A DNA stretch of 64,000 nt from Rhizobiales bacterium 2SD (GTDB lineage Bacteria; Pseudomonadota; Alphaproteobacteria; Rhizobiales; Beijerinckiaceae). Each line of letters starts with the position of its first letter. Positions within the stretch are counted from its first letter, which is position 1. Of this stretch, positions 37,330-46,048 are shown piece by piece. A model generated the notes under the pieces. The model was given only the letters and a program-made list of their open reading frames with translations, searched no databases and was not told where the DNA came from. Made by a program: the position numbers and the translations under genes. The stretch lies in contig SCMY01000001.1 of NCBI GenBank assembly GCA_005502805.1, positions 186,001 to 250,000 on the forward strand, written 5' to 3'.

Positions 37330-38895
37330 TCAGCGCGCGGCGAGGGTCACGCGGCCGGCGCGGAAATCGAGCACATAGGGGATGTGGCCCTGCAGCGGCC
37401 GCCAGGCGAGCGAGCGCTTCATGCCGTAGGACTCATAGGGCTGGTAGAGCGGCAGCACCGGCGGGTCGTTCTTGATCGCCTGCATCAGCGACGCATAGGC
37501 CTGCTTGCGTTCGCTGAGGTCGGTCGAGAAGCGGAACTTGTCCCAGAGCGCGACATAGGCGTCGTCGGCCTTGAAACGGCCTTCGGAGGCGGAGTTGCCG
37601 GTCGGCGCCCACATGATGCCGAAGGCACCGGCGGGATCGGGGAAATACATCGGGTTCGACCAGCCGCGCGCCATCATCGTCGGGTCGGAGCCGGTCCACT
37701 GCTCGGTGACGTTGAGCTGCATCTTGACGCCGACGGCGGCCCACATCTCCTGGATCGCCTGCGCGGCGAGGAGGCCGTTGGTATAGTAGGCCGCCTGGAT
37801 GTCGTAGCGGATCGGCGAGCCGTCATAGCCGGCTTCCTTGAGCAGCGCCTTGGCCTTGGCCGGGTCGTATTCGAAGGTGTTGAGCTCCGGCATGTAGAGC
37901 GGGCCGAACTGCGCGAATGTGTGCGAGGTCGGCACCTTGGCCTTGCCGAACCAGAGCGCCTCGTTCAGCGTCTTGCGGTCGATCGCGTAGGACAGCGCCT
38001 GGCGCAGCTTGGGATTGGCCATCTTCGGGTTCTGGGTGTTGAAGATGACGACGTGGAAGAGCGGCGTCTGCATGCCCTCGACCTTGAGCTTCGGATCGGC
38101 GGCGATCGGCTCGAGCTGATCGGGCGGGACGTTGGTGATCAGATCGACCTCGGCGTTCTTCAGCGCCGTCAGGCGGCCCGAGAGCTCGGGGATGCGCGTC
38201 ACCGTGACCTTCTGGAACGGCGCCTTCTCGCCCCAGAAACCGTCATAGCGCTCGTAGACCAGACGCTGGTTCGGGACGAACTCGGCGATCTTGTAAGGGC
38301 CGGTGCCGACCGGCTTCAGCGCGAAGGCCTCGAAGTCGGACGCTTCCGCGACGTTCGGATCGCCGGTCAGAGCCATCACGTATTTCTTCGGGACAATCAT
38401 GCCCTGCTGGACGTTGAGCAGGGTCTCGAACAGCGGTTCGGGCCGGGTCGCGGTGATGCGGATGGTCTGCGCATCGACGGCCTCGACCTTGGCCATGTTC
38501 GGCAGCGTGTCGCGCTTGCGCACGGTATAGGGCGCGAAAGTCGAGTTGATGATGCGGTCGAAGGAGAAGACGACATCCTCGACGGTCATCGGGTCGCCGT
38601 TGTGGAAGCTGACGCCCTGGCGGATCTTGAGCTCGATCACGGTCGGCGAGACCTGCGTCCAGCTGGTGGCGATGCCTGGCTGCCAGACGCTCTCGGCGCG
38701 GGTGGCATCCTTGCCGATCAGCGGGTCGAAGGCGTTGAAGTAGAACTGCGAGCCGACATTCGAGAAGTCGCGGCCGGGATCGAGCCAGGGCGCCATGTTC
38801 TGGACGCCGACCTTCAGTTCCTGCGCCTGGGCAAGGCCGGTGAAAGCGGTCGCCGACAGCGCGGCGAGCGCCAGGGTCTTCAGGGTCTTGCGCAT
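37330..38895 (-). CDS. family 5 ABC substrate-binding protein (canonical order)
   Basis: A 521-residue exported protein with Sec signal MRKTLKTLALAALSATAFTG, cleaved after AQA. SBP_5 segments are in the usual order: NMAPWLDPGRDFSNVGSQF, IELKIRQGVSFHNGDPMTVE, VGTGPYKIAEF, KLRQALSYAIDRKTLNEALW, then AIQEMWAAVGVKMQLNVTEQ and LMQAIKNDPPVLPLYQPYES. It is third in a leftward operon after two permeases. ATG 38895 was chosen as the start of the signal peptide. The solute is unknown; neighbours encode two phosphatase-type enzymes. Confidence 0.92.
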   Translation of the reverse strand: MRKTLKTLALAALSATAFTGLAQAQELKVGVQNMAPWLDPGRDFSNVGSQFYFNAFDPLIGKDATRAESVWQPGIATSWTQVSPTVIELKIRQGVSFHNGDPMTVEDVVFSFDRIINSTFAPYTVRKRDTLPNMAKVEAVDAQTIRITATRPEPLFETLLNVQQGMIVPKKYVMALTGDPNVAEASDFEAFALKPVGTGPYKIAEFVPNQRLVYERYDGFWGEKAPFQKVTVTRIPELSGRLTALKNAEVDLITNVPPDQLEPIAADPKLKVEGMQTPLFHVVIFNTQNPKMANPKLRQALSYAIDRKTLNEALWFGKAKVPTSHTFAQFGPLYMPELNTFEYDPAKAKALLKEAGYDGSPIRYDIQAAYYTNGLLAAQAIQEMWAAVGVKMQLNVTEQWTGSDPTMMARGWSNPMYFPDPAGAFGIMWAPTGNSASEGRFKADDAYVALWDKFRFSTDLSERKQAYASLMQAIKNDPPVLPLYQPYESYGMKRSLAWRPLQGHIPYVLDFRAGRVTLAAR

Positions 38896-38944
38896 GGTTG
38901 TCTGTCCCTTGTTCGGGTGAACGGCATGAGTGGCAGGCAGGCGG

Positions 38945-39847
38945 TCAGCGTCCGCGCAGGCGCGGATCGAGGCGGTCGCGCAGCGCATCCCCGAGCAGCA
39001 TGGCGACGAGGCTGACGAGCACGATGACGAGGGCGGGAACGGCGACGATCCAGGGCGCGGAGGCCATGTAGTCGCGCCCCTGCCCGACCATCGAGCCGAG
39101 CGTCGCCGTCGGCGGCTGCACGCCGAGCCCGAGGAAGGAGAGCGCCGATTCCAGCAGGATCAGGTTGGAAAAGTTGAGGCTCGCCATGACCAAGACCGGC
39201 GAGATCAGATTCGGGATCATATGGACGGTGGCGATGCGCCAGGGGCCGGCTCCGGCGGCGCGAGCAGCCTCGACGAAGGGCATCTCGCGCAGGCTCAGCA
39301 CCTGCGCCCGGATCAGCCTGGCGAAATGCGCCCAATAGGCGATGCCGAGCACGCAGATCAGCACCGCGACATCGGTTCCGGCGAGGGCGACGACGAAGAG
39401 TGCAACGAGGGTGAAGGGCAGCGACATCATGATGTCGACGAGGCCCATGATCAGCGCATCGGCCCAGCCGCGCAGCAGGCCGGCGGCGAGGCCGAGCGCC
39501 GCGCCCAGCGCCAGGCCGAGCAGGGTGCCGAACAGCGCGAGGGCCAGCGTCAGGCGAAGGCCATGGAGGCAACGCGACAGGAGATCGCGGCCGAGCTGGT
39601 CGGTGCCGAGCCAGTGAGCCGGATTGGCGCCGGCCGCACCGACCGGAGGTTTCAGGCGCGCCAGCAAGCGCTGCTGGTCTGGCTCGAAGGGCGAGACCAG
39701 CGGCGCGAGAATGGCGAGCGCGAGCAGCAGCAGCCCGAGCAGTGCAGCAGCCGTGACCAGCAGGTTGGCGCCGCCCAGTGCGGGGAGCTTCAGCCGTGGC
39801 AATCGGCGCGGCGGCAGCATCAGCTTGGCGTCTGCGATCTCGGTCAT
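38945..39847 (-). CDS. ABC transporter permease, DppC/OppC type
   Basis: The 300-residue permease has WLGTDQLGRDLLSRCLHGLR in the first periplasmic loop, an EAA loop REMPFVEAARAAGAGPWRIA, and SFLGLGVQPPTATLGSMVGQ near the end. It follows the DppB-type gene by five bases. No ATPase is encoded next to it, so an ATPase must come from another locus. Confidence 0.9.
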   Translation of the reverse strand: MTEIADAKLMLPPRRLPRLKLPALGGANLLVTAAALLGLLLLALAILAPLVSPFEPDQQRLLARLKPPVGAAGANPAHWLGTDQLGRDLLSRCLHGLRLTLALALFGTLLGLALGAALGLAAGLLRGWADALIMGLVDIMMSLPFTLVALFVVALAGTDVAVLICVLGIAYWAHFARLIRAQVLSLREMPFVEAARAAGAGPWRIATVHMIPNLISPVLVMASLNFSNLILLESALSFLGLGVQPPTATLGSMVGQGRDYMASAPWIVAVPALVIVLVSLVAMLLGDALRDRLDPRLRGR

Positions 39848-39852
39848 GGCGG

Positions 39853-40776
39853 TCAGGCTCCGACGAGGCGCACACGCGGATCGGACGCCGCATAGGCGAG
39901 GTCGATCGTGAAATTGACGAGGATGACGGCGCCGGCGACGACGAGGACGCCGAACTGCAGGACGGGGTAGTCGCGCCGCAGCGTCGCGCCGACGAGCAGG
40001 TCGCCGACCCCGTTCCAGGCGAAGACGGTCTCGACCACCACGGCGCCGGATACGAGCGTGGTGATCTGCAGGCCGAGCACGGTGATCACCGGGATCAGCG
40101 CATTGCGCAGGCCGTGCCGCAGGATGATCGCGCTTTCGGAGAGGCCCTTGGCGCGGGCGGTCCGCATATAGTCCTCGGAGAGGACGTCGAGCATGGCGTT
40201 GCGGGTGTAGCGGGTCAGCGCCGCGACGAAATAGGCGGCGAGCGCCACAGTCGGCATCACGTAGTGCAGAAGGCTGGCCGAGCCGGCGCTAGGCAGCCAG
40301 TGCAGCGTGTAGGAGAAGATCAGCAACAGCAGGATGGCGAGGACGAAGTTCGGTACGGCATAGCCGAGGAAGGCGACGAAGAGCACGCCCTGGCCGCGTG
40401 CCTGGCCGCGCCAGAGCGCGGCCAGGATGCCGAGCGGCACGCCGACCGCGACGGTCAGCGCCAGCGTCGCGAGGAGAAGCGAGGCGCTCTGCCAGAGGCG
40501 CTCGCCGAAGATGACGGCGACGGGCCGGCGCTCCATCAGGCCGAGGCCGAAATCGCCCGAGAGCAGCGATTTCCAGAACAGCAGGTATTGCTCGGCGACC
40601 GGACGGTCGAGGCCCCAATAGGCGATCATCTCGGCGCGCGAGGCGGCATCGAGCCCCTCAGGCATCAGGAAGTCGATCGGATTGCCGGTCAGCCGCGTCG
40701 CCAGGAAGACGGCGGTGACGATCGCCCAGAGGGTGATCGTCATGCGCAGGAGACGGCTGCCTAGGAATGCGAGCAT
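39853..40776 (-). CDS. ABC transporter permease, DppB/OppB type
   Basis: A 307-residue permease that starts FLGSRLLRMTITLWAIVTAV and continues into the conserved TGNP segment, ending with an EAA loop SEDYMRTARAKGLSESAIIL. ATG 40776 has GAGGAC upstream; the longer frame is less likely. It is the first gene of the leftward operon, reading away from the HAD/RpiR pair across a 173-base control region. Confidence 0.9.
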   Translation of the reverse strand: MLAFLGSRLLRMTITLWAIVTAVFLATRLTGNPIDFLMPEGLDAASRAEMIAYWGLDRPVAEQYLLFWKSLLSGDFGLGLMERRPVAVIFGERLWQSASLLLATLALTVAVGVPLGILAALWRGQARGQGVLFVAFLGYAVPNFVLAILLLLIFSYTLHWLPSAGSASLLHYVMPTVALAAYFVAALTRYTRNAMLDVLSEDYMRTARAKGLSESAIILRHGLRNALIPVITVLGLQITTLVSGAVVVETVFAWNGVGDLLVGATLRRDYPVLQFGVLVVAGAVILVNFTIDLAYAASDPRVRLVGA

Positions 40777-40877
40777 GGCGTCCTCGGGGACGGGCGGCGG
40801 GTGGCGCTGCACGGCCGCTTCAGCAGGCCGGGACGTGAGCCTTCTGGCAGCCTTCCATGACAGGTTTATGAATTTAA

Positions 40878-40915
40878 CTCAGTAGATATCGTATTTGACA
40901 CTGAGGTAATCTCAG
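40878..40915. promoter_or_regulatory. repeated CTCAG/CTGAG elements with a TTGACA promoter box
   Basis: Three copies of one pentamer lie in the divergent control region: CTCAG 40878-40882, CTGAG 40901-40905 and CTCAG 40911-40915. The last two form CTGAG-GTAAT-CTCAG, a perfect inverted repeat. A consensus -35 box TTGACA (40895-40900) sits between the copies and faces the HAD/RpiR pair, with only a weak -10. This is the likely RpiR binding region. Confidence 0.55.
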
Positions 40916-40949
40916 TTCATGCAGATCGCGTTTCAATGCGGAGTTTGCA

Positions 40950-41708
40950 GTGCACGCAGCGGACGATATTCGCGGCTGGCTGATCGATCTCGACGGCACC
41001 TTGGTGTGCGGCGGCCGAGCGATGCCCGGCGCGCACGCCTTTCTGGAGGCCTGCGCCGGCCGCTTCGTCGTGGTCTCCAACGACGCTGAGCATACCCCGG
41101 CCGAACTCGCGGGCGATCTGCAGCGACTCGGGCTCGCTGTCCCGGCGAACCGCATCGTGCTCGCCGGCGCAGTGGCGCTCGACGAGATCGCGGCGCGCCG
41201 GCCGGGGGCCCGCGTGCTCGTGCTGGCAAGCGAGGCCCTGGCGTGCCATGCCGGCGAACACGGCCTTCGGCCGGTACGAACCCGGCCGGATGTCGTCTTC
41301 CTCGGCCGCGACCGGCGCTTCAGCCATCAGCGGCTGGCGCTCGCCGCCAATGCCGTGCGGGCTGGCGCCGAGCTCGTCGTCGCCAATCCCGACCTCGTCC
41401 ATCCCGGCCCGGGAGGCGCAGTCGTCCCCGAAACCGGGGCGCTGCTGGCGGCACTGCTCGCCTGCACCGGCCCCGTGGATTATCGCCTCATCGGCAAGCC
41501 GGAGCCGACCCTGTTTGCCGCCGGCCTCGCCTTGCTCGGCCTCCCCAAGCGGGCTGTCGCGATGCTCGGCGACAATCCCCGGACTGACGGTGAAGGGGCC
41601 CACCGTTTCGGCCTGCGCTATGTCGAGATCGCCGCTGGCGTATTCCCGCAGGCGCAGAGTGAGGTGGCTCGCCCGTGCGAGACAGGCGTGATGGCCTTGC
41701 CGGCATGA
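40950..41708 (+). CDS. HAD-IIA family phosphatase (NagD-like)
   Basis: A 252-residue HAD hydrolase. Motif I is LIDLDGTLVCGG (nucleophile D13, D15), VVVSNDAEHTPAEL is motif II, LIGKPEPTLF holds the motif III lysine and AMLGDNPRTDGEGA is motif IV. The large C2-type cap between motifs II and III fits the NagD/p-nitrophenyl phosphatase group, which acts on small phosphorylated sugars or glycolate phosphate. The start is GTG 40950 with GGAG seven bases upstream. It overlaps the RpiR gene by four bases. Confidence 0.82.
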   Translation: MHAADDIRGWLIDLDGTLVCGGRAMPGAHAFLEACAGRFVVVSNDAEHTPAELAGDLQRLGLAVPANRIVLAGAVALDEIAARRPGARVLVLASEALACHAGEHGLRPVRTRPDVVFLGRDRRFSHQRLALAANAVRAGAELVVANPDLVHPGPGGAVVPETGALLAALLACTGPVDYRLIGKPEPTLFAAGLALLGLPKRAVAMLGDNPRTDGEGAHRFGLRYVEIAAGVFPQAQSEVARPCETGVMALPA

Positions 41709-42628
41709 CCTCGTCCCGACTCAAGCCGGATGCCGATGCGATGCAGGACAGCCCCGAGCAGACCCGGAACGGTGGACATGACGGTTTCGACGGCGTGATC
41801 GAGCGCCTGACGGCGCTGCGCCCGACCTTGCCGCCGACTGCCGCCCGCATCGCCGACGTCTTTCTCGCCCATGCCGCCGAAGTCGTGCACATGTCGGTGA
41901 CCGAGGTGGCCGAACGGGCAGAAGCGAGCGAGGGCAGCGTGATCTCGCTCTGCCGCCAGCTCGGCGCGCGCGGCTTCCAGCAGGTCAAGATCGCGCTGGC
42001 GCGCGATCTCGTGCAGCCGGTGCAGTTCATCCATGAGGACCTTGCCCGCGCCGACGACACTGGGACGGTGATCGAGAAGATCTTCCGCAGCGATCTGCAG
42101 GCGCTGCACGACACCATGAAGGTGCTCGACAAAAGTGCGATGGAGAGTGCGGTCGCGGCGATCCGGCGGGCGCGCCGTGTCGAGCTCTACGGCATCGGGA
42201 GCGCCGCCCCGATCGCGGAGGACGCCAATTACCGGCTGCTGCGCATCGGCGTCGAATCCAAGGTCGTGGTCGATTCCCACGTCCAGGCGATCAGTGCCTC
42301 GCTGACCGGCCCGGATGTCGCCGTCATCACGATCTCGCATTCGGGCTCGACGCACGAGACCGTCACCGCGACCAGGCTGGCGCGCGAGGCGGGCGCGACC
42401 ACGATCTGCATCACCAATTTCGGCAAGTCGCCGCTGCTCGCCTATGCCGACATCGTGCTCAACACCATGGCGCGCGAGACCCAGTTTCGCACGGAGGCGA
42501 TGACCAGCCGCATCGCCCAGCTCGCCGTGATCGACGCCCTGATCGCCTGCCTGTCGCTGGCCGATTACGACAAGGCGGTCGCGACGATCGGCCGGACCTT
42601 CGACGTGCTCTCGACCAAGCGGTTCTAG
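41705..42628 (+). CDS. MurR/RpiR-family transcriptional regulator
   Basis: The 307-residue regulator has an RpiR-type helix-turn-helix (VTEVAERAEASEGSVISLCR, QLGARGFQQVKIALARDL) and a C-terminal SIS sugar-phosphate isomerase domain (RVELYGIGSAAPIAEDANYR; TISHSGSTHETVTATRLARE). SIS domains in this family bind phosphosugars. Its start overlaps the HAD stop (ATGA). It likely controls both this pair and the divergent ABC operon through the CTCAG/CTGAG elements, in response to a phosphorylated intermediate. Confidence 0.9.
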   Translation: MTSSRLKPDADAMQDSPEQTRNGGHDGFDGVIERLTALRPTLPPTAARIADVFLAHAAEVVHMSVTEVAERAEASEGSVISLCRQLGARGFQQVKIALARDLVQPVQFIHEDLARADDTGTVIEKIFRSDLQALHDTMKVLDKSAMESAVAAIRRARRVELYGIGSAAPIAEDANYRLLRIGVESKVVVDSHVQAISASLTGPDVAVITISHSGSTHETVTATRLAREAGATTICITNFGKSPLLAYADIVLNTMARETQFRTEAMTSRIAQLAVIDALIACLSLADYDKAVATIGRTFDVLSTKRF

Positions 42629-42665
42629 CTCCGCATCAGCAATCCGCCTCGTCGGCCCGCCATGC

Positions 42666-43052
42666 TCACATCTTCTTGCCATCCTTGTCGAACTGCTTGA
42701 GGAAGGCGGTGAGGTCGGCGATTTCCTTGTCGTTCTTGATGCCGGCGAAGACCATTTTGGTGCCGGGGATCTTGGCCTTCGGGTCCTTGATGTATTCGGC
42801 GAAGACCGCCTCGTCCCAGGTGATGTTCGCGCCCTTGTTGGCGGTCGAATAGCTGTAGCCTTCGACTGCGCCGGTGTGACGGCCGAACAGGCCGTTGAGC
42901 TGCGGGCCGACCAGGTTCTTGGCGCCTTCGCCGACCTGGTGGCAGGCGCGGCACTTGTTCCAGGAGCGCTCGCCGGCGGAAACGTCCTGCGCCTGGGCGC
43001 TGGTCGTGACGAGAGCGGCAGCGAAGGCAGCGGCGACGACAGGCAATTTCAT
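42666..43052 (-). CDS. periplasmic class I cytochrome c (c2/c550-like)
   Basis: A 128-residue monoheme cytochrome. The signal peptide is MKLPVVAAAFAAALVTTSAQ (cleavage after AQA), the heme site is CRACH (C34, C37, H38) and the distal Met lies in PGTKMVFAGI. This is the pattern of mitochondrial-type cytochromes c2/c550. It is the last gene of the leftward sox/fcc operon and is the probable electron acceptor from SoxCD, SoxAX or the flavocytochrome, passing electrons to the terminal oxidase. The ATG at 43052 was chosen for the signal peptide; the frame continues far upstream only as a shadow. Confidence 0.9.
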   Translation of the reverse strand: MKLPVVAAAFAAALVTTSAQAQDVSAGERSWNKCRACHQVGEGAKNLVGPQLNGLFGRHTGAVEGYSYSTANKGANITWDEAVFAEYIKDPKAKIPGTKMVFAGIKNDKEIADLTAFLKQFDKDGKKM

Positions 43053-43117
43053 GCGTTTTGGACCCTTGGTCAGGAGAGGGGATTGGCGCCGCCGCGAGGA
43101 GGCGCGGGTGAATGGCT

Positions 43118-44392
43118 TCAGCTGAACATGTCGGCGGTGATCGCGGCGTACCAGCCGACATTCTCGGCCTGGTTCTCCTTGCGCAGCTCGGCGCTCTCGC
43201 GCGGCTGCGAGACGAAGGTCTCGGTCGCAGCGATCTTGCCGTCCTTGGCCTCGTAGCGGCCGCCGACCTTGATGGTGTCGTCGGTCTCGATCAGCGACCA
43301 GCAGGTGTTGATGTAGCGGGCCGGGAAGGTGCGGGCATTGGTGAGCTCGCCGCGGATCACCATCGCCGCGACCTTGGCCTGGCTGTTGGCGGAGAAGGCG
43401 GATTTCGGCATGTCGCCGGCGATGCAGGCATCGCCGAGCACGAAGATGTTGGGATCGACGGCCGATTTCATCGAGGCCGGATCGATGGTGCAATAGCCGC
43501 CGGCCGGCGCGAGGCCTGCCGAGCGGGCGATCTCACCGGCCATCTGCGCCGGGATGACATTGACGAAGGCGCAGTCCTTGTAGGTCTCGAAGCCGGTGAC
43601 GACGGTGTTGGTCTTGGGATCGACCGACTTGATGCCGTCATGCACCTTCGGCCCGAGCCATTCGATCATCGCGCCGTAATGCTTCTCCCAGCCTTCCTGG
43701 AAGACGCCCTGCTTCGAGAAGCTGTCCTTCGGGTCGAGGATGAAGATCTTGCAGTCGCGCCGGCCGGTCGCCTTGAGCACATGCGCGAACATCGATGCCC
43801 GCTCATAGGGACCGGGCGGGCAGCGATAGGGGTTGGGCGGGGCGATCATCACGATCGTGCCGCCATTTGGTACCGCATCGAGCTTCTGCTTGATCAATTG
43901 CGTCTGCCGGCCGGGCTTCCAGCCATGCGGCATGGTCTCCTCGACCTCCTTCGACCAGCCGGCGACGGAATCGTATTTCAGGTCGATGCCTGGTGAGACG
44001 ACGAGGCGGTCATAGGGTAGGCGAGCCCCCGTCGAGAGCACGACTTCCTTCTTGTCGCGGTCGATCTGGGTGGCGCGGGCGCGGGCGAGCGTGATGCCAT
44101 GGTTCTTTGCCAGCGCGTCGTAGCGGTGGCTGATGTCCTCGTAGCTCTTGAAGCCGCCGATGAAGAGGTTGGAGTGGAAGCAGGTCTGGTAGACCTCGTT
44201 CTCCTCGACCAGCGTCACCGCGATGGCGCCGTTCGAATCCTTGGCGATGTATCGTGCCGCGGTCGCGCCGCCGGCTCCGCCGCCGATCACGACGACGCGC
44301 GGCTTGGCCTGGCCGAGTACGGCCGGCGAGGCGATGGCGAAGCTGCCTGCAGCAGCGAACCCGGTCAGGAATGTGCGGCGGCTGGTCGACAT
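43118..44392 (-). CDS. fccB: flavocytochrome c sulfide dehydrogenase flavoprotein subunit
   Basis: A 424-residue Tat-exported (SRRTFLTG) flavoprotein like FccB/SoxF. The FAD site VVVIGGGAGGATAARYIA is at residues 33-50. C71 in VYQTCFHSN matches the cysteine that binds FAD covalently, and C191 (RCPPGPYER) with C364 (INTCWS) matches the redox-active disulfide that attacks sulfide. The full active-site set suggests a working sulfide oxidase in the periplasm. GGGGAGAGG precedes ATG 44392. A small cytochrome two genes upstream may be the heme subunit. Confidence 0.9.
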   Translation of the reverse strand: MSTSRRTFLTGFAAAGSFAIASPAVLGQAKPRVVVIGGGAGGATAARYIAKDSNGAIAVTLVEENEVYQTCFHSNLFIGGFKSYEDISHRYDALAKNHGITLARARATQIDRDKKEVVLSTGARLPYDRLVVSPGIDLKYDSVAGWSKEVEETMPHGWKPGRQTQLIKQKLDAVPNGGTIVMIAPPNPYRCPPGPYERASMFAHVLKATGRRDCKIFILDPKDSFSKQGVFQEGWEKHYGAMIEWLGPKVHDGIKSVDPKTNTVVTGFETYKDCAFVNVIPAQMAGEIARSAGLAPAGGYCTIDPASMKSAVDPNIFVLGDACIAGDMPKSAFSANSQAKVAAMVIRGELTNARTFPARYINTCWSLIETDDTIKVGGRYEAKDGKIAATETFVSQPRESAELRKENQAENVGWYAAITADMFS

Positions 44393-44439
44393 GCTTTCCT
44401 CTCCCCTTCGCATCGTTCGCGGCAGGCCTCTTGCGGGCC

Positions 44440-44967
44440 CTATCCGACCTTCAAATAAGCAAAGCCCTTGCTCTGCATCGCGGCGACGGCCGCGACGCCG
44501 GAGGGCACGAAGCCGACGAATTCGGCCTTGCGCGCCTTGCTCTTGTCGATCTTGAGGCGAGAGAAGGTGATCTCGCAGAGATGGACCTTGAGCCCGTTCT
44601 TGGCGACGTCCTCGACCCGTTCGAAGATCTTCGAGACTGCGGCGGCTTCCTCGCTCCAACTCGTGCCGTCGAGATTCTCCAGGAAGAACTTCACCCCGGC
44701 GCCATGCGCGACGATGGCGAGCTGCAGTGCGAACGGATCGGCGCCATAGGCGGAATAATGGTTGGCGATGTTCTGCAGCATCTGGGTGAAGCGCTGTGGA
44801 TCGCCGAAATCGCAATGATAGAGGCAGGCGACGTCGGCCTCCTTCTTGAGGTCGGCGAGCGCCGTCTGCCTGGGCGCTGCGAGCACCGGCGTGGCGGCCG
44901 CGACGACACCGCTCGCCGCCGCCAGCATCAGCGCCCGGCGCGAGGCCTGCTGGGTATCCTCCGACAT
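44440..44967 (-). CDS. DsrE-like protein with Tat leader, in the sox operon
   Basis: The 175-residue protein has a twin-arginine-like leader (ASRRALMLAAASGVVAAATP) and then a DsrE/F-type fold (LAIVAHGAGVKFFLENLDGT, VHLCEITFSRL, FVGFVPSGVAAVAAMQSKGF). Cysteines C47, C52 and C127 (approximate numbering) might carry sulfur. DsrE proteins usually shuttle persulfide in the cytoplasm, so an exported one among sox and fcc genes is notable. Two ATGs in tandem are possible (44970 and 44967); the second has better spacing to GGAGG. Confidence 0.8.
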   Translation of the reverse strand: MSEDTQQASRRALMLAAASGVVAAATPVLAAPRQTALADLKKEADVACLYHCDFGDPQRFTQMLQNIANHYSAYGADPFALQLAIVAHGAGVKFFLENLDGTSWSEEAAAVSKIFERVEDVAKNGLKVHLCEITFSRLKIDKSKARKAEFVGFVPSGVAAVAAMQSKGFAYLKVG

Positions 44968-44999
44968 CATGTCCTCCGCTGTTCAGGCCATATGCCCGG

Positions 45000-45317
45000 C
45001 TAAGGATTGGGCTTCAGACTCTCGTAGTAGGCTGCCAACGCCGCGATCTCCTCGCTGGAGAGCCGGGCGGCGACCGCCTGCATCGCCTGATTATCGCGCT
45101 GACGCTCGCGATAGGCGTTCATCAGCGCGACGAACTGCTCGGCCGGATGGCCGACAATGGCCGGGATACCGCCGACCTGCTTGCCGCTGCTCTGGTGGCA
45201 GCTTGTGCATTCCGACGAGAGATACTCCCCCAGCGCCCGATCGCCCGCCGCCTCGGCAGGTACGCAGGCCAGCATCAGCCCCAGCACCGCAAGACGGACG
45301 GCGCCGGTTCCCCGCAT
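45000..45317 (-). CDS. small monoheme cytochrome c (FccA/SoxE-like)
   Basis: A 105-residue exported cytochrome: a hydrophobic leader (VRLAVLGLMLACVPAEAAG), one heme site CTSCH (C37, C40, H41) and the c553-like closing segment MQAVAARLSSEEIAALAAYY. Its start overlaps the SoxD stop by one base (TGATG). It lies just upstream of the DsrE and flavocytochrome flavoprotein genes, so it is a good candidate for the cytochrome subunit of flavocytochrome c; it could instead be a free carrier. Confidence 0.85.
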   Translation of the reverse strand: MRGTGAVRLAVLGLMLACVPAEAAGDRALGEYLSSECTSCHQSSGKQVGGIPAIVGHPAEQFVALMNAYRERQRDNQAMQAVAARLSSEEIAALAAYYESLKPNP

Positions 45318-46048
45318 CAATCGACCTTCGGCGCCGTCTTGGAGTCCGGCGTCACGTCGAGGATCACCGCCCGTCCGGTGATCTTCACCTCCGGCTTGCA
45401 ATTGGTCATGCACGGCTCCTTGCCCCAGAAGGCCTTCTCCGTGGTTTCGCGGTCGTCATCGTAGAAGGCGGCCGCGTTCGGCAGCTTTACACTGGTAAAG
45501 TTCTTATCGGACAGTTCGAAGTCCTCGTCCTTCACGATGTCGTTCAGGTAGAGCAAATAGGCCGTGACGGCGTAGAGCTCGTCCGGCGAGAGCGACTGGG
45601 CGTTGCCATAGGGCATGGCGCGGCGGACATAGTCGAACACGGTCGAGAGGTCAGGCCAGAACGAGCCGATCGTCTTCTCCGGCCGGTCGGATTTCAGCGA
45701 GCCCATGCCGCCGGCCAGCACCGGCCAGCGGTTGTTGCCCTGGCCGAACTCGCCATGGCAGCTGGCGCATTGCGCCTGGAAGATCTCGTCGCCCTGCTTG
45801 ACCGTGCCCTTGCCGGGCGGCAGGCCCTTGCCGTCTGGGCGCACCGAGATGTCCCAGGCCTTGATCTCCTCGGGCAATGCTTCGCGGCCGAGGCCGAGCT
45901 TGGCGGCCGGTGCAGGTGCCGGAGCAGCCTTGGCCGGCGGGTGCGCGGGCTTTGCCGCCGGCTTGGTCTGCGCGATCAGCGGCGCGGCGGCGAGCACGGC
46001 AATTGCCGCGAGGCCCGCGAGCAGGACGGGATTAACCGATCTCGACAT
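45317..46048 (-). CDS. soxD: SoxD, cytochrome c subunit of sulfane dehydrogenase
   Basis: The 243-residue protein has a signal anchor, an Ala/Pro linker (residues 28-50), then a cytochrome c domain with CASCH (C94, C97, H98) and the later Met in RRAMPYGNAQSL. The C-terminal part has CMTNC, not a second CxxCH, so only one heme can be supported, although some SoxD proteins are diheme. It accepts electrons when SoxC oxidises the cysteine-bound sulfane sulfur on SoxY. The gene overlaps soxC by 17 bases. Confidence 0.9.
   Translation of the reverse strand: MSRSVNPVLLAGLAAIAVLAAAPLIAQTKPAAKPAHPPAKAAPAPAPAAKLGLGREALPEEIKAWDISVRPDGKGLPPGKGTVKQGDEIFQAQCASCHGEFGQGNNRWPVLAGGMGSLKSDRPEKTIGSFWPDLSTVFDYVRRAMPYGNAQSLSPDELYAVTAYLLYLNDIVKDEDFELSDKNFTSVKLPNAAAFYDDDRETTEKAFWGKEPCMTNCKPEVKITGRAVILDVTPDSKTAPKVD

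Noticed and set aside
37384-39015. A 543-codon plus-strand frame opposite the binding protein at 37330-38895
   Set aside because: Antisense shadow; no motif, and the minus-strand gene is a well-formed binding protein.
42666-43493. Extension of the cytochrome c frame to 275 residues
   Set aside because: The extra N-terminal part lies opposite or within the flavoprotein gene in another frame. The signal peptide and CRACH domain start at 43052.
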